The notes beneath the pieces were generated by a model that was not told the origin of the DNA, did no database searches, and saw nothing but the letters and a program-made list of their open reading frames with translations. Shown here piece after piece: positions 1 to 8,696 of a stretch of 64,000 nucleotides of DNA. This DNA comes from Pectinatus haikarae (GTDB lineage Bacteria > Bacillota > Negativicutes > Selenomonadales > Selenomonadaceae), in contig NZ_WIQM01000016.1 in the NCBI RefSeq assembly GCF_015732185.1, positions 465,001-529,000 on the forward strand, in the 5' to 3' direction. Positions within the stretch are counted from its first letter, which is position 1, and the number at the start of each line of letters is the position of its first letter. Position numbers and translations under genes: made by a program.

Positions 1-989
1 GAAATTTTATGAACCCCGCTGCTTACTTCCATATAATTTTCCGGTGTGAGAGACTGCTGTCCGTCAGACAAGGCTTTGGAGGGATCAGGATGAACTTCCA
101 TCATTAATCCGTCAGCTCCGGCGGCTGTCGCTGCGAAAGCCATCGGTCTGACCATTCTCCATTTCCCCGTTCCGTGGCTTGGATCTACAATTATCGGCAG
201 ATGACTTAAATGTTTTACCGCAGCTACTGCACTCATATCCAAAGTATTCCGAGTATATGTTTCATATGTGCGTATACCACGTTCACACAAAACAACGTCG
301 TTATTTCCCTCTTTCATAATATACTCGGCCGCATTGAGCCATTCTTCCAGTGTGGCTGCCAGTCCTCTTTTAAGCAATACAGGTTTTTTAGCTTGACCCA
401 CTTCTTTAAGCAGCCGGAAATTCTGCATGTTCCTGGCTCCCACCTGCAGCATATCCGCATAACGTGACACTGTTTCTACCGCTTCTACTTCAGTAACCTC
501 AGTAACTACTTTCAATCCTGTTTGACTGCGTGCTTCTGCCAAATACTTCAGGCCCTCATCTTTCAACCCCTGGAAAGAATACGGTGATGTGCGCGGTTTA
601 TATGCTCCGCCCCGCAGAAATTGTGCACCGCCTGCCTTAACAATTTTTGCTGATTCCAACAGCTGCTCCAATGATTCTACGGCACAAGGTCCGGCCATTA
701 TAACAATATTTCCATCGCCAATTTTTACACCATCCACATTTACAATACTGGATTGAGGATGAAATTCTCTGCTGGCCAGCTTATAGCTTTTTGAAATGGC
801 TACTGTATGATCTACACCTGGCAATGCTTCCAGTGAGGATGAATCTATATTCCTTTTATCCCCTATCAATCCTACTATTTTTTGTGCGGAGCCTTCCATA
901 ATCTTAGCTTTAAGGCCCACATGCTCAATTGCCTTTACCACATTTTGTACTTCTGTATCAGTTGCATCAGGATTCATAATTACTATCAT
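1..989 (-). CDS. aroF: DAHP synthase (3-deoxy-7-phosphoheptulonate synthase), 3' end outside window
   Basis: Condenses phosphoenolpyruvate and erythrose-4-phosphate in the first step of the shikimate pathway. I translated this frame by hand because it runs off the left edge. It opens [14 protein letters not shown] and has an N-terminal ferredoxin-like regulatory domain of about 70 residues, as in Thermotoga-type class I-beta enzymes. The barrel follows, with [22 protein letters not shown], the VTEV strand, LLKRG and IVDPSHGTG, all hallmark active-site segments. The start is an ATG preceded by GGAGG, which overlaps the pheA stop; pheA ends 5 bp upstream. The gene is therefore the second in the T-box-controlled pheA-aroF operon, consistent with phenylalanine-responsive supply of the common aromatic precursor. 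The C-terminus is missing, so a fused chorismate mutase cannot be excluded. Confidence 0.95.
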   Translation of the reverse strand, partial: MIVIMNPDATDTEVQNVVKAIEHVGLKAKIMEGSAQKIVGLIGDKRNIDSSSLEALPGVDHTVAISKSYKLASREFHPQSSIVNVDGVKIGDGNIVIMAGPCAVESLEQLLESAKIVKAGGAQFLRGGAYKPRTSPYSFQGLKDEGLKYLAEARSQTGLKVVTEVTEVEAVETVSRYADMLQVGARNMQNFRLLKEVGQAKKPVLLKRGLAATLEEWLNAAEYIMKEGNNDVVLCERGIRTYETYTRNTLDMSAVAAVKHLSHLPIIVDPSHGTGKWRMVRPMAFAATAAGADGLMMEVHPDPSKALSDGQQSLTPENYMEVSSGVHKI

Positions 990-994
990 ATAAT

Positions 995-1852
995 TTACCT
1001 CCATTTTTTATTTTCTGCTTTTATTACCGGAAACAGGCCCATATCTTTAAGCCAAAAACATTTCTTTTTTACAGCCGCAATAGCTTTTATCAATCTTTCC
1101 CTGCCATCAAGCGGCACTTCCACTTCAAAAAAGAACATATATCTGCCCAGCTGCATTCTAGTCGGTCTTGATTCTATATGAGTCATGTTTATGTTATATT
1201 TGGCAAATTCTGCCAAAACATCGCACAAACTTCCTGCTTTTGAGCCGTCCATCTGACATATGAGCATCGTTTTTTCCGGATCGGTTTTATTGATGTTGCT
1301 TGTTGTTTTGCTCAAAAGAATGAAACGCGTAACGTTATCACAATTATCCTGTATGTCCTTATCCAATACAGTCAAATTATATATGTCGGCAGATCTTTTT
1401 GACGCTATCGCCGCGGCATTTTTCATTCCCGCTGCCACAACCTCCGCCGCATGTGCTGTACTGGAAACTTCCACCAGTTCCGCCGCAGAATAATTCATTT
1501 TTATGTATTTGCGGCATTGCGCCAAAGCCTGAGGATGAGAAATCAATTTAGTTATTTTTTCCCGACTGTCCTTTACCAGCAATTGATTGTGAACGGCCCA
1601 AACAAGTTCCATATTTATCTTCAAATCTACATCATGTGCCAAAGTATCAAGTGTTATCCGCACAGAACCTTCTATTGAATTCTCCACAGGGACAAAGCAG
1701 CAATCTGCTTCTCCTTCATCGGCAGCAGCTATTGCCTCATATATACTGCGATAAGGCTTCAATACCCAGTTATTGCCCAATAAAGTATTCATATATATCG
1801 CGGCCTCTTCACTATGTGTACCATTCGGTCCTAAAAACCCCAATACAGACAT
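995..1852 (-). CDS. pheA: Prephenate dehydratase with C-terminal ACT domain
   Basis: Converts prephenate to phenylpyruvate in phenylalanine synthesis. The protein of 285 residues opens MSVLGFLGPNGTHSEEA, the typical start of monofunctional PheA. It carries the catalytic-domain segments CCFVPVENSIEGSV and CDNVTRFILLS (the TRF active-site motif). A C-terminal ACT domain with THIESRPTR, the ESRP phenylalanine-binding motif, implies feedback inhibition. A longer frame reaches further upstream but runs back through the leader terminator; the ATG at 1852 is chosen because GGAGG lies about 11 bases before it. The gene is first in the operon with aroF and follows a T-box leader. There is no N-terminal chorismate mutase, unlike the enterobacterial fusion. 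Confidence 0.95.
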   Translation of the reverse strand: MSVLGFLGPNGTHSEEAAIYMNTLLGNNWVLKPYRSIYEAIAAADEGEADCCFVPVENSIEGSVRITLDTLAHDVDLKINMELVWAVHNQLLVKDSREKITKLISHPQALAQCRKYIKMNYSAAELVEVSSTAHAAEVVAAGMKNAAAIASKRSADIYNLTVLDKDIQDNCDNVTRFILLSKTTSNINKTDPEKTMLICQMDGSKAGSLCDVLAEFAKYNINMTHIESRPTRMQLGRYMFFFEVEVPLDGRERLIKAIAAVKKKCFWLKDMGLFPVIKAENKKWR

Positions 1853-1877
1853 TATTCTGCCAACACCTCCTAAAAAC

Positions 1878-2125
1878 AAAAAAGCCCCCACCCGTAAAGG
1901 GCGAGGACTACTCACGTTACCACCTTAATTTAGCTAAAAGCTATCTCATGTCAAGTACGGGCCTGCTGACGACCGATACTCCCCCATCATATAACGGCTG
2001 GGCTCCGGCATCGCCTACATAAAATTTCAGCGAGCAACTCCCGGGTGAACTTCAGCAACAATCCCTATGCCATGATCCCAGCAGCCATGACTCTCTGTAA
2101 TAACAATTACTGCTTACTTTTCCCG
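1878..2125 (-). promoter_or_regulatory. T-box leader, probably phenylalanine-specific
   Basis: On the minus strand the leader has an AGAGAG element, then CTGAAGTTCACCCGGGAG, a typical specifier-loop context. The codon there is UUC (Phe), at 2047-2049. Further on comes the T-box sequence AAGGTGGTAACGTG (about 1912-1926), which pairs with the 3' end of uncharged tRNA. It is followed by a GC-rich terminator hairpin, CCTCGCCC/GGGTGGGG, with a T-run at about 1879-1906. Uncharged tRNA-Phe would stabilise the antiterminator and allow transcription of pheA-aroF. The specifier was assigned by eye from context. Confidence 0.9.
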
Positions 2126-2268
2126 TTCTTCATTTTTACACATATACAACTGAAAGTGTTATTATCATAGCATAGATAATTATTTATTGCAAGTATAGGA
2201 TTGATTTTTCTTACAGGAAAAACATTTGTTTGCATACTGCTGTTTATTCTTCCTTAAGCAAAATAAAA

Positions 2269-2291
2269 ACCCTTTCCTTAAAGGAAAGGGT
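2269..2291 (-). terminator. Terminator of tRNA-Leu
   Basis: ACCCTTTCCTT / AAGGAAAGGGT is an 11-bp perfect stem with a 1-nt gap. On the minus strand it is followed by TTTTTATTTT. It lies just downstream of the tRNA-Leu 3' end. Confidence 0.85.
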
Positions 2292-2304
2292 AAAAAATTT
2301 CTAT

Positions 2305-2390
2305 GGTGCCGTTGGTGGGAGTTGAACCCACACACCCGTAAAGGCGGCAGATTTTGAGTCTGCTGCGTCTGCCAATTCCGCCACAACGGC
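2305..2390 (-). tRNA. tRNA-Leu, anticodon CAA
   Basis: An 86-nt cloverleaf with encoded CCA. The acceptor is GCCGTTG/CAACGGC with discriminator A. The anticodon stem is GCAGA/TCTGC with loop CTCAAAA, giving anticodon CAA. A long variable arm marks class II, and the T-arm contains GGTTCAACTCC. It reads UUG codons. It has its own consensus promoter and terminator, so it is a single-gene transcription unit. Confidence 0.97.
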
Positions 2391-2418
2391 ACAGCTATTG
2401 TCTTGTGAAACATGTAAT

Positions 2419-2447
2419 ATTATATTATTAATATGATGTCCTGTCAA
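2419..2447 (-). promoter_or_regulatory. Promoter of tRNA-Leu
   Basis: Minus strand TTGACA (2447-2442), 17 bp, TATAAT (2424-2419): a perfect sigma-70/sigma-A type promoter about 30 bp before the mature tRNA 5' end. The -35 box overlaps the last codons of the xth gene upstream. Confidence 0.85.
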
Positions 2448-3205
2448 GACATTTTTTTCAATTCTAAACCGACCGGGCAATGATCGCTCCCCAGTATATC
2501 GTCATATATATATGCTTCTTTCAGATTATTTTTTAAGAAATCAGATATGAGAAAATAATCTATACGCCATCCGGCATTACGATCACGGGACTTTCGCATA
2601 TATGACCACCAGCTGTAAATATCTTTTTTATCAGGATACAAATACCTAAAGGTGTCAATAAAACCTGTTTCTAAAAGTTTGCTGAATTTTTCTCGCTCTT
2701 CATCTGTAAAACCGGCATTTTTATGATTTGTCCCCGGATTTTTCAAATCGATATCATTATGGGCAACATTCAAATCTCCGCAGACTACGACAGGTTTCTT
2801 TTTATTCAAGGCCAGCAGATAGCTGCGGAAATCATCCTCCCATTCCATACGATAAGGCAACCGGGCCAATTCATTTTTAGAATTTGGTGTATATACCGTT
2901 ACCAGATAAAACTCCTGCATTTCGAGAGTTATTACTCTTCCTTCCTGATCATGCTTTTCCATATTGATACCATAATAAACATTCAACGGCTTCACCCTGC
3001 TGAATACAGCGGTTCCTGAATATCCTTTTTTCTGGGCACTGTTCCAGTACTGCTCATAGCCTTCAAGCTGCAAAGATAATTGTTCTGGCTGCATTTTTGT
3101 TTCCTGCAGACAAAAAAAATCAGCATCCAATTTTTTGAATGATTCAATAAATCCCTTATTGACACATGCTCTGAGTCCATTGACGTTCCACGAAACAAAT
3201 CTCAT
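2444..3205 (-). CDS. xth: Exodeoxyribonuclease III (AP endonuclease)
   Basis: Base-excision-repair nuclease of the exonuclease/endonuclease/phosphatase fold, cutting at abasic sites and trimming 3' ends. The 253-residue protein opens MRFVSWNVNGLRACV with the metal-ligand Asn. It continues with FFCLQETKMQ (catalytic Glu), VVCGDLNVAHNDIDL (Asp/Asn pair), GWRIDYFLIS and the terminal GSDHCPVGL motif (Asp-His dyad). The ATG at 3205 is chosen over an upstream extension because the protein family begins exactly there; the ribosome site (AAGCGGGTG) is modest. It follows ksgA by 22 bp, so it is probably co-transcribed with the housekeeping block. Confidence 0.95.
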   Translation of the reverse strand: MRFVSWNVNGLRACVNKGFIESFKKLDADFFCLQETKMQPEQLSLQLEGYEQYWNSAQKKGYSGTAVFSRVKPLNVYYGINMEKHDQEGRVITLEMQEFYLVTVYTPNSKNELARLPYRMEWEDDFRSYLLALNKKKPVVVCGDLNVAHNDIDLKNPGTNHKNAGFTDEEREKFSKLLETGFIDTFRYLYPDKKDIYSWWSYMRKSRDRNAGWRIDYFLISDFLKNNLKEAYIYDDILGSDHCPVGLELKKMS

Positions 3206-3227
3206 TTTATAGCACCCGCTTCCCTTA

Positions 3228-4079
3228 TTACCTCTTGCTGAAATTATCCGCAATAGCTGCAAATTCCTGCAAAGACAAAGTTTCACCCCGTCTTTTATCA
3301 TCAATTTCTGATTCCAATAAGATTTCCCGTATCAATTCCTTCGTCACACCGAGATTGCCAAGAGAATTACTCAGTGTTTTTCTTCTTTGCCCAAAAGCAG
3401 CCTTTACCACGCGAAAAAACATTTTTTCATCCACCGGTCTGACAGGACGTTCTTGATAAACATCACACAATATAACAGAAGATTCCACTTCCGGCTTTGG
3501 CATAAAGGACTGCGGATCTACATCAAAGCAAATATGCGCACAGCTATAATACTGCACTGCTACAGACAGTGCTCCGTAAATTTTGCTTCCCGGGGCTGCC
3601 GTCATACGTTCCGCGACTTCCTTCTGCACCATAGTCACAAGTTTTGTTATCGGCAGCTGTTCCTCCAGCAGATACATAATTATGGGTGTAGTTATATAAT
3701 ACGGCAAATTTGCCGCCACTTTAAATGATCTTCCGCCGGTAAGCGTTCTTATATCCGTCTTCAAAATATCCGCATTTATAACATGAAAATTTTCATAGCC
3801 TTCCAATGTATGTTCTAAAATAGTAGGAAGCCTTTTATCAAGTTCTACGGCAAAAACTTCCGCACCTGCTTCGAGAAGGCCTTGTGTTAAGGTACCTATT
3901 CCAGGCCCTATTTCAAGAACTACATCATCAGAATTTATTTCAGCTGCATCGACGATCCCGCTGACAACTGCCGGATCTATTAAAAAATTTTGTCCCAATC
4001 TTTTATTCATATGCAGCCCAAATCTTTTTAAGATATATTGCGTAACTTCCCGCTTCGCGATTATCGGTTGTTCCATCAA
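3228..4079 (-). CDS. rsmA: 16S rRNA adenine(1518/1519)-N6-dimethyltransferase
   Basis: KsgA/RsmA dimethylates two adjacent adenosines in helix 45 of 16S rRNA late in 30S assembly. The 283-residue protein shows RLGQNFLIDP near the N-terminus and VLEIGPGIGTLTQGLL for SAM binding. NLPYYITTPI is the NLPY catalytic motif. A C-terminal helical domain contains FGQRRKTLSNSL. The start codon overlaps the rnmV stop by 4 bases (ATGA), so the two are translationally coupled, in the same order as rnmV-ksgA in Bacillus. Confidence 0.97.
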   Translation of the reverse strand: MMEQPIIAKREVTQYILKRFGLHMNKRLGQNFLIDPAVVSGIVDAAEINSDDVVLEIGPGIGTLTQGLLEAGAEVFAVELDKRLPTILEHTLEGYENFHVINADILKTDIRTLTGGRSFKVAANLPYYITTPIIMYLLEEQLPITKLVTMVQKEVAERMTAAPGSKIYGALSVAVQYYSCAHICFDVDPQSFMPKPEVESSVILCDVYQERPVRPVDEKMFFRVVKAAFGQRRKTLSNSLGNLGVTKELIREILLESEIDDKRRGETLSLQEFAAIADNFSKR

Positions 4080-4636
4080 TCCACCTCATTATTTTCTATT
4101 TTTTTACTGATATCTGTAATTGTATCCATAAATTCTTTTCTCGTTACACCATATGTATTAAGCCTCTGCAAAAATATTTTTGCGTTGGCATATCCCAAGC
4201 CCAACACCGCTCCGACTTCCGCTCTTTTCATCGAAGAATTTTTGCCGCCGCTTAACCCATTCTGCAACAAATCCGCTGCCGTAAAAAGAGCTTCTGTCTT
4301 AACGCTTTCCGTACGCACCTTTTTCAAAGCATTTCTTATGGATTCCGGTGAAGCCTGTTCCACACCGATATCATTATGGGCCGATGCCTCTTCAACCGGT
4401 ATAAACGCATGCTTTGCTTTTGGAAATCTTCTGGTCAGCCACTTTCTTATCCGCTCTCCCGCCGAATCAGGATCTGTCAAAATAATTATCCCCCGTTTTT
4501 TATATGCGTGGCGAATATTATCGACAGTTCCTCTATTAAGGCCAAAACCGCCCGTAATGATACAATCCGCTTCTACAGCTTTATTTACAGCGACAACATC
4601 CATCTTACCTTCGACTATCAATACTTCTTTTATCAT
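4076..4636 (-). CDS. rnmV: Ribonuclease M5 (5S rRNA maturation)
   Basis: A Toprim-domain endonuclease that trims precursor 5S rRNA in low-GC Gram-positive lineages. The 186-residue protein opens MIKEVLIVEGKMDVVAVN, where the VEGKxD glutamate is the Toprim acidic residue. Then come ITGGFGLNRGTVDNIRHA and IIILTDPDSAGERIRKWL, the DPDxAGE Toprim motif. The C-terminal part, with GLGYANAKIFLQRLNTYGVTR by eye, matches the family's RNA-binding extension. It is coupled to rsmA by a 4-bp overlap, the arrangement known from Bacillus. Confidence 0.95.
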   Translation of the reverse strand: MIKEVLIVEGKMDVVAVNKAVEADCIITGGFGLNRGTVDNIRHAYKKRGIIILTDPDSAGERIRKWLTRRFPKAKHAFIPVEEASAHNDIGVEQASPESIRNALKKVRTESVKTEALFTAADLLQNGLSGGKNSSMKRAEVGAVLGLGYANAKIFLQRLNTYGVTRKEFMDTITDISKKIENNEVD

Positions 4637-4746
4637 TATTCTCTCCTGTCTATTAGATTATAATATATTTTCCGATAATATCCTAAAAAAAGCAATTATT
4701 AAATGAAAATAAAAAGAAAAGCCGTGCCAGCGGCACAGCCCTTTAC

Positions 4747-5739
4747 TCAATTTGGCAATATATATACATTTATATTTCGTCGTCCCCAGTTTATAGCTTC
4801 CGTGTATGATTCCATGCAAATATCAATCATGTTTCCAGAAAATCCACCCGTATCGGCAGCGACTGCTTCTCCGTATCCCGGAATGTATAATCTGGTCCCC
4901 AGCGGTATAACATTGGGATCCACCGCTACCACACCACGTCGTGCCGGCATCCCCGTGGCTGTGTAACCGCTGCCGCTGCCGTCGGTCGGCAGATATGCAC
5001 TGGCCTGAACGTGTATCATTGCCACATATGGCGGTATCTGTCCATTACTTGCTGCATCTGCAGGAGAATATGTCCCCTTGGCTACTACTTCAGGAACAGA
5101 TTGCTTTATAACCGACTTCTGTAAAATTTGTTCATCTACCTTTTTTCCACCGTTGTAATATTCCTTAACCATAAACCGATCAATCCCTGAATCACCTTTT
5201 TGAATGACTTTCACAGTTCCCACAGGAAGTGTACTATCATCCTGATATACGGTATTGAAGGGTTCGTCTTCATCCCTGAAAACTATTTTATTTGTCAATG
5301 GTTCAAGTCGGATAAGCATATTGGGTGTTATTGCCGCATTTTCATTTGGCAAAGTATAAAAGTCCAATAAATTATACCCCATATTTTTCAGCAATGCCTG
5401 TACATCAATGGCAGTCGTTTTCATTTTACGGGTATTATCATCAACTTTTATAATCACCGGAACAGCGCGTTGAATTGTTATTGTTGTGCCATCATTAATA
5501 TTCTTCGTTGACAGCGAATATTCATCAGCCGGATCAAGCTTTATGCCCGCCTGAGATATTATACTGGCAGGATTGTCATTCATGGTATTGACCACAGTTG
5601 TTTGTCCGTCAGCAACGATGCGAATATTTTTATTTATCTTAGAAAATCCGGCCACAACCGACATTATTACAACCAATGTCAGACATGCTGCTATTCTGGC
5701 GAATTTGGTATGATGTGAAAAAATTTCTTTTACAGTCAT
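4747..5739 (-). CDS. yabE: YabE-like cell-wall protein: DUF348 repeats, G5 and 3D domain
   Basis: A secreted or membrane-anchored protein of the resuscitation-promoting-factor/YabE type. A signal-anchor helix (about residues 14-31) is followed by ubiquitin-like DUF348 units (about 37-170), where FSKINKNIRIVADGQTTVV is typical. A G5-like segment comes next (about 165-215), and a C-terminal 3D domain contains ASAYLPTDGSGSGYTATG, VAVDPNVIPLGTRLYIPGYG and AADTGGFSGNMIDI, with the three conserved aspartates. The 3D domain is the lytic-transglycosylase-like barrel of the MltA/Sps family, so a role in peptidoglycan cleavage is inferred. The start has AGGAGG upstream and a strong promoter directly before it, so it begins a new transcript in front of rnmV-rsmA. 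Confidence 0.9.
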   Translation of the reverse strand: MTVKEIFSHHTKFARIAACLTLVVIMSVVAGFSKINKNIRIVADGQTTVVNTMNDNPASIISQAGIKLDPADEYSLSTKNINDGTTITIQRAVPVIIKVDDNTRKMKTTAIDVQALLKNMGYNLLDFYTLPNENAAITPNMLIRLEPLTNKIVFRDEDEPFNTVYQDDSTLPVGTVKVIQKGDSGIDRFMVKEYYNGGKKVDEQILQKSVIKQSVPEVVAKGTYSPADAASNGQIPPYVAMIHVQASAYLPTDGSGSGYTATGMPARRGVVAVDPNVIPLGTRLYIPGYGEAVAADTGGFSGNMIDICMESYTEAINWGRRNINVYILPN

Positions 5740-5759
5740 TAGTTACCTCCTTTTTTGGG

Positions 5760-5789
5760 ATTATAACATAATATTTACAATTATGTCAA
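5760..5789 (-). promoter_or_regulatory. Promoter of the yabE-rnmV-rsmA unit
   Basis: Minus strand TTGACA (5789-5784), 18 bp, TATAAT (5765-5760), only about 20 bp before the yabE start codon. The transcript would have almost no leader beyond the ribosome site AGGAGG. Confidence 0.75.
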
Positions 5790-5903
5790 ACAAGGAGGTT
5801 TTTTTGTAAAATACAGCATTGTTTGTGAACATTTATCTCTTTTTTTTAATATAAAACGCTAATGTGCGCATTATAAGCGCAACTAAGACAATAATGTGGT
5901 GTT

Positions 5904-6674
5904 TTATCGTTCTAAAAACAATGTTTTTGCATTTGCCGTTGTTATTTGTGCAATATGAGAAAACTCTTCATTTCTAAGCTCTGCCACCTTTTGAGCTGTA
6001 TATTTCACATATGAAGGTTCATTCCGCTTTCCTCTTTTAGGAACAGGCGCCAAATAAGGTGAATCAGTTTCCAGAAGCAATCTTTCCAGCGGTACAGTTT
6101 TTATTATTTCTGGCAATTTGGCTGCATTCTTAAAGGTCAACGGGCCGTCAACACCCAGATACCAGCCCATTTTCAAAAGTTCTTTTGCCATTTCACCGCT
6201 GCCTGAATAACAATGAATAACGCCGCTTATACCACGGCCTTCCTTTTTCAGTATATCCATCAGGTCACCGTGTGCATCCCTGTCGTGTATACTGACCGGC
6301 AGTCCCAGCTGCCGCGCCAAATCCAGCTGCCTCACAAAAATATTTTTTTGTCTGTCTTTATTATCCGTGCGGAAGTGATAATCGAGACCGATCTCACCAA
6401 TTGCCAATACTTTTTTATTCTTATCAGCCAGTTCCGCTAATATATAATCATCATTCTTCAGTACTGTATCAGCTTCTTCGGGATGTATGCCGACTGCCGC
6501 ATAAACAATTTCATACGCAGCCGCCAGAAATACAGCTTTATGGGATGATGCCATATCAGCGCCCATATTTATTATTATTTCAATTTGTTCATCAACGGCG
6601 CGTTTGACAACGTCATCTCTGTCGCCGTTGTATTGCTCATCATCAAGATGTGCATGTGTATCGGCTAGCATCAT
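5904..6674 (-). CDS. tatD: TatD-family metal-dependent hydrolase/DNase
   Basis: A TIM-barrel metallohydrolase. The 256-residue protein opens MMLADTHAHLDDEQY, with the HxH metal site. VGIHPEEAD, AIGEIGLDYHF (metal Glu), PVSIHDRDAHGDLMDIL, GVIHCYSGSGEMAKEL and LLLETDSPYLAPVP (terminal Asp) follow in the order expected for TatD/YabD. The start overlaps the metG stop by 4 bp. The gene holds the Bacillus yabD position. Activity is nuclease-like by family knowledge only. Confidence 0.95.
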   Translation of the reverse strand: MMLADTHAHLDDEQYNGDRDDVVKRAVDEQIEIIINMGADMASSHKAVFLAAAYEIVYAAVGIHPEEADTVLKNDDYILAELADKNKKVLAIGEIGLDYHFRTDNKDRQKNIFVRQLDLARQLGLPVSIHDRDAHGDLMDILKKEGRGISGVIHCYSGSGEMAKELLKMGWYLGVDGPLTFKNAAKLPEIIKTVPLERLLLETDSPYLAPVPKRGKRNEPSYVKYTAQKVAELRNEEFSHIAQITTANAKTLFLER

Positions 6675-8599
6675 TTTACCTTGCTTCCTGTCGGCATATC
6701 GACTTCAACAATCTTTAATTCATTGCCCTTTGATGCAGCCAGAAGCATACCATGTGAAAGCACCCCGCGCAATTTTACAGGTTTGAGATTTGCCACCAGA
6801 ACAACATGCCTGCCGACAAGATCCTCTGGTGTATAAAACTTAGCGATACCTGAAACAATGGTTCTTTTCTCTCCCTCAAGTTCAACTGTAAGCTGCAGCA
6901 GTTTTTCTGTTTTGGGCACCGGCTTTGCTTCAATCACCTCTGCTACTCGCAATTCCACTTTTGAAAAATCGTCTATGGTGATCATTCCCTCACCATCTTG
7001 ATCTTCATTTTGCACAGTTACATTTTTTTTATTTTCTTTTTTTGTGTCAGCTTCTTTTTCTTCTTCATTTATCTCTATACGGGGGAAAAGCTGTTCAGGT
7101 TTATTTACTTTCATACCTTCCTGCAATTTACCCCAATCTGTATCAGAAATAGCACTATCAGCGACCTTTTTCTGCATGTTAAGCTGTTCCCATATTTTTT
7201 CGGCTGTATCAGGCATAAAAGGAAAAATAAGGATAGCAGAAATTCGCAGACTTTCCGCCAAATCATACAGTACTCTATTGAGCTCTGCTTTTTTATTCTG
7301 ATCTTTTGCCAATGCCCACGGCATTGTTTCATCAACATATTTATTTGAACGGCTGATGAACGACCATACTAATTTTATAGCATCCGACAAATGCATGTTG
7401 TCCATAAGTTGTTTATACTCGGTAACAGTAGATTTTGCTTCTTGGATCAAATTTTCATCCACCGGGCGTATTGGTGCCGGTGCAGCTATAACTCCATCGT
7501 TGAATTTACCGATCATATTCAGTGTACGATGCAGCAGATTGCCCAAATCATTGGCCAAATCCGAGTTGATGCGCCCTATGAGAGCATCACGCGAAAAATT
7601 ACCGTCCTGTCCCAAATTTATTTCCCGCAGCAGAAAATATCTTATGGCATCCGCCCCAAACTCTTCAATCAAGCCTACCGGATCAACCACATTTCCTTTA
7701 GACTTGCTCATCTTATCTCCGTCGACAATAAGCCAGCCGTGTCCATAAACCTTCTTCGGCAGAGGCAGGTCAAGAGCCATCAAAATGATCGGCCATATTA
7801 TTGTATGAAACCGCACGATTTCTTTCCCGACAAGATGCAGGTCTGCCGGCCAAAACTTATCGAATTTTTCTTTATCATCCAGGAAACCGATCGGCGTCAG
7901 ATAGTTGGACAACGCATCAAACCAAACATATATAACATGCTTATTATCGATCGGCACAGGGATACCCCAGCTGAAAGAAGTACGTGAAATACAAAGATCT
8001 TCCAATCCTTGTTTTATAAAATTGATCATTTCATTACGTCGTGATATGGGCTGAATAAAATCTGGATTATCTTCTATATACTTCAATAAACGATCTGCGT
8101 ATTTTGATATTTTAAAGAAATAGGCTTCCTCGCTGACTTCCTTAACAGGGCGTCCGCAATCAGGACATTTTCCGTCCACCAGCTGGCGCTCCAGCCAAAA
8201 GGATTCACACGGTGTACAATAAAGGCCCTTATATTCTCCTTTATAAATATCTCCCTTTTCATAAATGCGTTTAAATATTTCCTGAACGACCTTATGATGA
8301 CGTTCCTCAGTTGTCCGGATAAAATCATCATTTGATATATTCAAATGCCGCCAGAGATCTTGAAAATCTGCAACGATTTTATTTACATATTCTATCGGCT
8401 CCACTCCGGCTTCTTCAGCTTTCTGCTGTATTTTCTGTCCATGCTCATCTGACCCTGTGAGAAAAAAAACATCAAAACCGCTAAGCCTTTTATAACGGGC
8501 AATAGAATCTGCAATAGTCGTACAGTATGCATGGCCAATATGCAGTTTTGCACTGGGATAATAAATAGGTGTCGTTATGTAAAATGATTTTTTTTCCAA
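6671..8599 (-). CDS. metG: Methionine--tRNA ligase
   Basis: Charges tRNA-Met. The 642-residue protein has the class I signature YYPSAKLHIGHAY (HIGH) and a zinc knuckle of CTPCES and CPDCGRP. KMSKS appears in GDKMSKSKGNVVDP. A C-terminal tRNA-binding (Trbp111-like) domain from about residue 535 contains IDDFSKVELRVAEVIEAKPV. This is the long form that carries its own dimerisation/tRNA domain. The reading frame opens with an ATG at 8614, but no ribosome site precedes that codon. GGAGG sits 8 bases before an in-frame TTG at 8599, giving MEKKSFYITTP, so TTG is the preferred start. Confidence 0.95.
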   Translation of the reverse strand: MEKKSFYITTPIYYPSAKLHIGHAYCTTIADSIARYKRLSGFDVFFLTGSDEHGQKIQQKAEEAGVEPIEYVNKIVADFQDLWRHLNISNDDFIRTTEERHHKVVQEIFKRIYEKGDIYKGEYKGLYCTPCESFWLERQLVDGKCPDCGRPVKEVSEEAYFFKISKYADRLLKYIEDNPDFIQPISRRNEMINFIKQGLEDLCISRTSFSWGIPVPIDNKHVIYVWFDALSNYLTPIGFLDDKEKFDKFWPADLHLVGKEIVRFHTIIWPIILMALDLPLPKKVYGHGWLIVDGDKMSKSKGNVVDPVGLIEEFGADAIRYFLLREINLGQDGNFSRDALIGRINSDLANDLGNLLHRTLNMIGKFNDGVIAAPAPIRPVDENLIQEAKSTVTEYKQLMDNMHLSDAIKLVWSFISRSNKYVDETMPWALAKDQNKKAELNRVLYDLAESLRISAILIFPFMPDTAEKIWEQLNMQKKVADSAISDTDWGKLQEGMKVNKPEQLFPRIEINEEEKEADTKKENKKNVTVQNEDQDGEGMITIDDFSKVELRVAEVIEAKPVPKTEKLLQLTVELEGEKRTIVSGIAKFYTPEDLVGRHVVLVANLKPVKLRGVLSHGMLLAASKGNELKIVEVDMPTGSKVK

Positions 8600-8696
8600 A
8601 GAAATTACCTCCATATTGTTTTAGTATATTATTAAAAATTCAGCTGAATTTAAATTATACTTTATATTAAAAGAAAATACCACCTCTGCCAAAGCT

